Part shown: positions 58,370 to 61,558 of the stretch, piece after piece
Layout of the letters: each line of letters begins with the position of its first letter
Position numbering within the stretch: position 1 is the stretch's first letter
Origin: Pseudomonadota bacterium
GTDB taxonomy: Bacteria; Pseudomonadota; Alphaproteobacteria; Rhodospirillales; Magnetospirillaceae
Reading direction: 5' to 3'
DNA length: 61,558 nt
NCBI GenBank assembly: GCA_021848545.1
Contig: JAJZUL010000017.1
Span: forward strand, 1-61,558
Made by a program: the position numbers and the translations under genes
The notes under the pieces: generated by a model
Told to the model about the DNA's origin: nothing
The model's database searches: none
What the model saw: the letters and a program-made list of their open reading frames with translations, nothing else

Positions 58370-58575
58370 TCATCCTCCTGTCCGGCGGCGGTATTGGCGC
58401 GACCATTTTGGTCGCGCCGACTGGAACGAAGCCGATCCAATTCGGCCTCGCGGCGATGCGCCCCCCGTAACGACGAAATGAGAAGCCCCACCACCACCAC
58501 CGCGAACAGGGCGTAGGACGGCCATACGTACACAGCGTAACCGCCCATGGCGAGATAGATTTTTACCGCGTCCAT
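58366..58575 (-). CDS. ccmD: Heme exporter protein CcmD
   Basis: 69 residues, one membrane segment (GYAVYVWPSYALFAVVVVGL) and a basic cytoplasmic tail, the usual CcmD form. It stabilises the CcmABCD-CcmE complex. Starts three bases after the ccmC stop. Confidence 0.93.
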   Translation of the reverse strand: MDAVKIYLAMGGYAVYVWPSYALFAVVVVGLLISSLRGAHRREAELDRLRSSRRDQNGRANTAAGQEDE

Positions 58576-58578
58576 CTC

Positions 58579-59319
58579 CTACTCCCCTCCGCCGGCGGCA
58601 TGGACCTGGGCCATGCGGATGGTGCGAATCTTGGCCGAAGCGATTTCGGCCCGCGCTCTTAAGATCAGCACCATGAAGTAGTAGGTCTGGCACGCCAGCG
58701 CCATCAGCCCCAGCGGCAGCAACATGCTGGGGGCGATATCGGAATGCTTGGCGGCAAACAGGCTGAAGCTGGAGGGTTGGTGCAGGGTATGCCACCAATC
58801 CACCGAAAACTTGATGATCGGAATGTTGACGAACCCGGCCACCGCCAGGATCGCCGCCGCCTTCTGGCCGCGGATCGGATCGTCGAAGGCGTTGGCCAGA
58901 GCCATATAGCCGAGATACAGGAAGAACAGGATCAGCATGCTGGTCAGGCGCGCATCCCACACCCAATAGGCGCCCCACATGGGCTTGCCCCACAAGGATC
59001 CGCTGACCAGGCAGACGAAGGTGAAGCCCGCACCGATGGGCGCGGTGGCCCGCGCCAGAAGATCGGCCAGGGGATGCTTCCAGATCAGCGCCATGGCGCT
59101 GAACACCGCCATCGCGGTGTAGCAGAACATCCCCATCCAGGCCGACGGCACATGAATGTACATGATGCGGACCGAATCGCCCTGCTGGTAATCGGGGGGC
59201 GAATCGAACAGGGCGAACCACAGGCCGGCGGCCATCAGCAGGAAGGTCGCGGCGACCAGCCAGGGATAGACGGCATTGGCGATGCGGAGGAAACGGGCGG
59301 GATTTGCGAAACGATGCAT
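58579..59319 (-). CDS. ccmC: Heme exporter subunit CcmC
   Basis: 246-residue six-span protein with the WWD-type motif around residues 115-130 (GKPMWGAYWVWDARLT) and conserved heme-ligand His residues (IHVPSAW; WWHTLHQP). It loads heme onto CcmE. ATG at 59319 gives the usual length. First gene of the seven-gene ccmCDEFGHI operon. The ribosome-binding site is weak. Confidence 0.94.
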   Translation of the reverse strand: MHRFANPARFLRIANAVYPWLVAATFLLMAAGLWFALFDSPPDYQQGDSVRIMYIHVPSAWMGMFCYTAMAVFSAMALIWKHPLADLLARATAPIGAGFTFVCLVSGSLWGKPMWGAYWVWDARLTSMLILFFLYLGYMALANAFDDPIRGQKAAAILAVAGFVNIPIIKFSVDWWHTLHQPSSFSLFAAKHSDIAPSMLLPLGLMALACQTYYFMVLILRARAEIASAKIRTIRMAQVHAAGGGE

Positions 59320-59794
59320 GCGTACAGGTCTGTAAGGATATCGCGACGTGTCGGCTTTACCAGTGAACTCGGCGGCCAGCTTCTTGAGACCGGCTGGCAA
59401 TGGCTGAGGACCGGATAGAGCGGCCATCCCGGAGGACGACCGGTCCGTATAAGACGCCCCTGCGGCGCCAGAATCAAGCCTGTGGAACGGGAAGCCCGCC
59501 ATACGCCGCCGTGCGTTACGGACAAGGCGTTGTTCCGCCGTCGTTTCCCGGCCTCTTCAATATTGTTTCCAGCCCGCCCGGGAACCCGCCCGCCATCCCG
59601 TTTTCAGCGTATTTCCGGGCCTGAACGCCCCCGGGCCGTTCTCGCGGGACACGAAGTCCGACCGGCGCCCCACCGTCACGACCATAAAATGACCATAAAA
59701 TAACGAGGGATTTCGACGACCACGCCCGGACCGCGACGCGCTGGTGTCGCAGCATGGGCCGGTGACAGGGGCAAAGGGAGAATGCGGGGGGAAG
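59320..59794. other. Gene-free region between tRNA-Arg and ccmC
   Basis: 475 bp. Expected to hold the ccmC promoter. The only feature seen is an 11-bp tandem repeat, GACCATAAAAT twice (59680-59701), in an AT-rich patch. No terminator hairpin for the tRNA is evident. Confidence 0.5.
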
Positions 59795-59871
59795 TGGCGC
59801 GCCCGAAGAGATTCGAACTCCTAACCCTCAGATCCGTAGTCTGATGCTCTATCCAATTGAGCTACGGGCGC
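59795..59871 (-). tRNA. tRNA-Arg (anticodon ACG)
   Basis: 77 nt on the minus strand including encoded CCA (59797-59795). Acceptor GCGCCCG/CGGGCGC, D-arm GCTCAATTGGATAGAGC, anticodon loop CTACGGA with ACG, T-loop TTCGAAT. All four stems pair. The wobble A would be edited to inosine, reading CGU/CGC/CGA. Confidence 0.97.
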
Positions 59872-60205
59872 CACGGGCCGGACGGTGTCCCGTCCGGCGA
59901 GGGAGGGAAGTTACACAAAGCCGGGGCGCATCGCAAGGCATATTGCGCGCCCTTTCAAAATACGCCCGTACCCGGCTTTTTTTGGGCGTCCGGCGGCGTC
60001 CGGACGATAAAAGTGAACGGTTTTCCGGCAATGAATGATACGGTGCCGCCCTGGGGGATTACGAAAGCTGCTTGTGAGACATCAACGGTTTGCGTAAAAT
60101 CCGCCAACGATTGGCGGGGGGCAAATTCCTGTTTTTTCCGAAGTGTTGCGGTTTGCTGTCCCGACGGGTCTGATCCGTACTGGCGAGTAAAGGTAGACGG
60201 TCCCA
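59872..60205. other. Region between tRNA-Arg and lipoprotein gene
   Basis: 334 bp without a credible gene. A 9-bp hairpin (59877-59885 with 59890-59898) lies just upstream of the tRNA. A 7-bp hairpin CCGCCAA/TTGGCGG near 60100 is followed by a TTTTTT run at about 60132. An AAAGG lies 12 nt before the lipoprotein ATG. Confidence 0.45.
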
Positions 60206-61306
60206 ATGGCCTTGAGAACGATGCATGCCGCGGTGTTAAGCGCGGTCTTTCTGGTGGGCGGCTGTTCATTCGCTCAGAATTCGCTGTTTCCATCATCGGA
60301 GACGGCTGGAAAGACCGTCGCTACAAGCAGCGCTTCGGCCACGCCCGCTCCGACGACCGCGAAACTGACGCCGCCGCCGGTCAGCGACGGGGCTCCGACC
60401 GGAACCTTCGTGGGGAAAAAGGTCATCGGCCTGCGCCACGATTTGCGCCGGCTGCGACTGACCTTGCGTCAGCAGGCGCACGAATTGCAGGCGATCCGCG
60501 ATGAGACCATGCGGGATTCCGAGAAGTATCACGGGACCATCGCCGCCATCAGCGCCCGCCTTCAGGTGGGGACGACGCGCGGCAATCCCATTCTCGTCCG
60601 GCAGTGGAACACGGCGCAGAGCCAGTTGAACGCCATCGGCGACGACGTTCTCAAAATGAGCCGCCTGTCCAACTCGGTCACGTCGTCTTCGGCCCTGGCC
60701 GCCTATCTGCTGGATTCCATTCACGCCGCCGATCAATTGTCGGGCGCGGTGGATGCGGACCACCGGCAGCTTCAGGCCCTGGCCGACGATACCAATCGGA
60801 CCACCGTCTTCATCGAGCGCCTGCTGAGCGAGCTCAACACGGACATCACCCGCCAGCAGCAATACATCGCCGCCGAGCACCAGAACCTCAACACCCTGGC
60901 CATCGCCATCAAGAACGGCCAGCTGTTCGACGGGTCGCTGGTTGGGTCCGGCGGGTATTCGCCGGCCGCCTATATGACGTCCCAGCCCCTGCCCCCGGCG
61001 GCCACCGACACGCCCCTGGTCACCATCCGGTTCGACCGCCCTTTCGTCAATTATGAGGGACCGCTTTACGCGGCCGTCAAAAGCGCCTTGAACCGGCGTC
61101 CGAACGCCTCGTTCGGGATCGTCGCGGTTTCGCCGGTCGGCAGCACCCCCGGCCAGCAGGCGCTGGACGCCGCCACCGCCCGGCGCGATGCCGACCGCGT
61201 CGTCCAGACCCTGCGGTCCATGGGCCTGCCCGCCGGCCGCATTCGTCGGTCGGCCAGCACCAGCGAGACCGCCCAGAGCAACGAAGTCCGCATTTTCGTT
61301 CGCTGA
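60206..61306 (+). CDS. Outer-membrane-type lipoprotein with OmpA-like C-terminus
   Basis: 366 residues. A signal peptide with lipobox VGGC (Cys about residue 20) is followed by a Ser/Thr/Pro-rich linker, a long helical, probably coiled-coil region (about 75-240), and a C-terminal alpha/beta domain (about 272-366: LVTIRFDRPFVNYEGPLYAAV..., ending NEVRIFVR). The end resembles OmpA-like peptidoglycan-binding domains, but the usual NxxLSxxRA motif is replaced by LDAATARRDADRV. It may be a periplasm-spanning linker between outer membrane and wall. No neighbour suggests a pathway. Confidence 0.7.
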   Translation: MALRTMHAAVLSAVFLVGGCSFAQNSLFPSSETAGKTVATSSASATPAPTTAKLTPPPVSDGAPTGTFVGKKVIGLRHDLRRLRLTLRQQAHELQAIRDETMRDSEKYHGTIAAISARLQVGTTRGNPILVRQWNTAQSQLNAIGDDVLKMSRLSNSVTSSSALAAYLLDSIHAADQLSGAVDADHRQLQALADDTNRTTVFIERLLSELNTDITRQQQYIAAEHQNLNTLAIAIKNGQLFDGSLVGSGGYSPAAYMTSQPLPPAATDTPLVTIRFDRPFVNYEGPLYAAVKSALNRRPNASFGIVAVSPVGSTPGQQALDAATARRDADRVVQTLRSMGLPAGRIRRSASTSETAQSNEVRIFVR

Positions 61307-61393
61307 ATCGCCGCCGGGCGTCTGACCGGGACCCGCTTGACCAGCCTGAAATCTGAAACGTCTGGCTAAATCTTGGACGCGTCGCTCCGCGAA

Positions 61394-61433
61394 CATTGAG
61401 CGAGCGGCCAAGCGCGCGGACGCGCGCGCTTAG
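61394..61433. repeat. 40-bp GC-rich repeat, copy 2
   Basis: 37 of 40 identical to 47297-47336. Its last four bases (TTAG) are the first bases of the palindromic edge repeat. Confidence 0.75.
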
Positions 61434-61558
61434 AGCCCGACCCGAAAATCGTCAGGGTGAGCCGAAAATGGCGGTTTTCGAGACCCGCAGCGGAGCGTAC
61501 TTCATGTACGTGAGCAGCGGATGCGCAGAAAACCGCCATTTGCAGGCCGCCATGGCGA
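61430..61558. repeat. Palindromic dispersed repeat, copy B (cut by window edge)
   Basis: Left terminal inverted repeat 61430-61448, internal 14-bp inverted repeat (61466-61479 with 61528-61541) and a central CGTAC/GTACG pair (61496-61510). Positions 61479-61558 equal window positions 1-80 with five differences. The right end is missing because the window stops. Non-coding; a MITE- or REP-like element is the best description. Confidence 0.8.

Noticed and set aside
59680-59701. Short tandem repeat as start of a CRISPR or iteron array
   Set aside because: Only two 11-bp units without spacers; no cas or replication gene nearby.
59795-59871. tRNA-Arg as integration site of a genomic island
   Set aside because: No integrase and no direct repeat of the tRNA 3' end is seen in the window; both sides are core genes.

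Overview
The window is a 61.6 kb, GC-rich (strong G/C at third codon positions), almost fully coding stretch of core alphaproteobacterial chromosome. Several gene neighbourhoods point to Rhodospirillales: argH-lipoprotein-lysA-DUF4175, an Irr-type Fur regulator, bolA next to a J-domain gene and cobS-cobT, xerD near aroK-aroB, and cytochrome c maturation System I. I cannot name the genus. Both window edges lie inside copies of the same palindromic repeat (1-99 and 61430-61558), so the window may be an assembly contig that breaks at a dispersed repeat.

Layout. 96-1932: a D-2-hydroxyacid dehydrogenase and a divergent secreted SH3 protein, separated by an intergenic region with two strong inverted repeats. 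1973-7414 (minus): an envelope operon ftsE-ftsX-ydcF-plsC-GT39-PAP2. 7527-8450: a zinc-ribbon/transmembrane DUF3426 protein. 8463-13971 (minus): argH, an LptM-like lipoprotein, lysA and a large DUF4175 protein. 14288-17106: irr, a flavin-dependent nitronate monooxygenase-like enzyme and a glycerophosphodiesterase. 17111-26690 (minus): the classical rimP-nusA-ylxR-infB-rbfA-truB-rpsO-pnp transcription/translation operon, with a candidate promoter and attenuator-like terminator in its leader. 27303-27938: a double cold-shock-domain protein with a long leader and a very strong terminator.

28021-31091 (minus): a short DUF1178-type zinc ribbon, xerD, a large periplasmic helical protein and a 46-residue membrane protein. 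31336-34290 (plus): aroK, aroB and a CorC/CNNM-type protein, ending directly against bolA. 34675-40135 (plus): a J-domain protein, cobS, cobT (aerobic cobaltochelatase), a YgjP-type metallopeptidase and a Bcr/CflA MFS exporter, convergent with a PBP1A-type synthase. 42339-47266: an orphan ribbon-helix-helix protein, a metallophosphoesterase, murJ, a rearrangement scar with a probable universal-stress-protein remnant, a NifU-type Fe-S scaffold and a Bax-like glucosaminidase. 47419-51946 (minus): acnA, amtB and a 70-residue unknown.

52449-59319 holds a complete ccm set split into two convergent units: ccmA-ccmB (plus) and ccmC-D-E-F-G-H-I (minus). A tRNA-Arg(ACG) and an outer-membrane lipoprotein with an OmpA-like C-terminus close the window.

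I found no CRISPR array, prophage, transposase or convincing new defence system. The least explained signals are non-coding: nested palindromic repeats with TTAGAG/CTCTAA ends, hairpins that start on stop codons, a 40-bp GC-rich repeat, and the scar between murJ and nifU. Among proteins, the least explained are a few small or lineage-specific ones: the xerD-aroK pair, the 70-residue gene after amtB, and the Cys-cluster tail of the nitronate monooxygenase-like enzyme.
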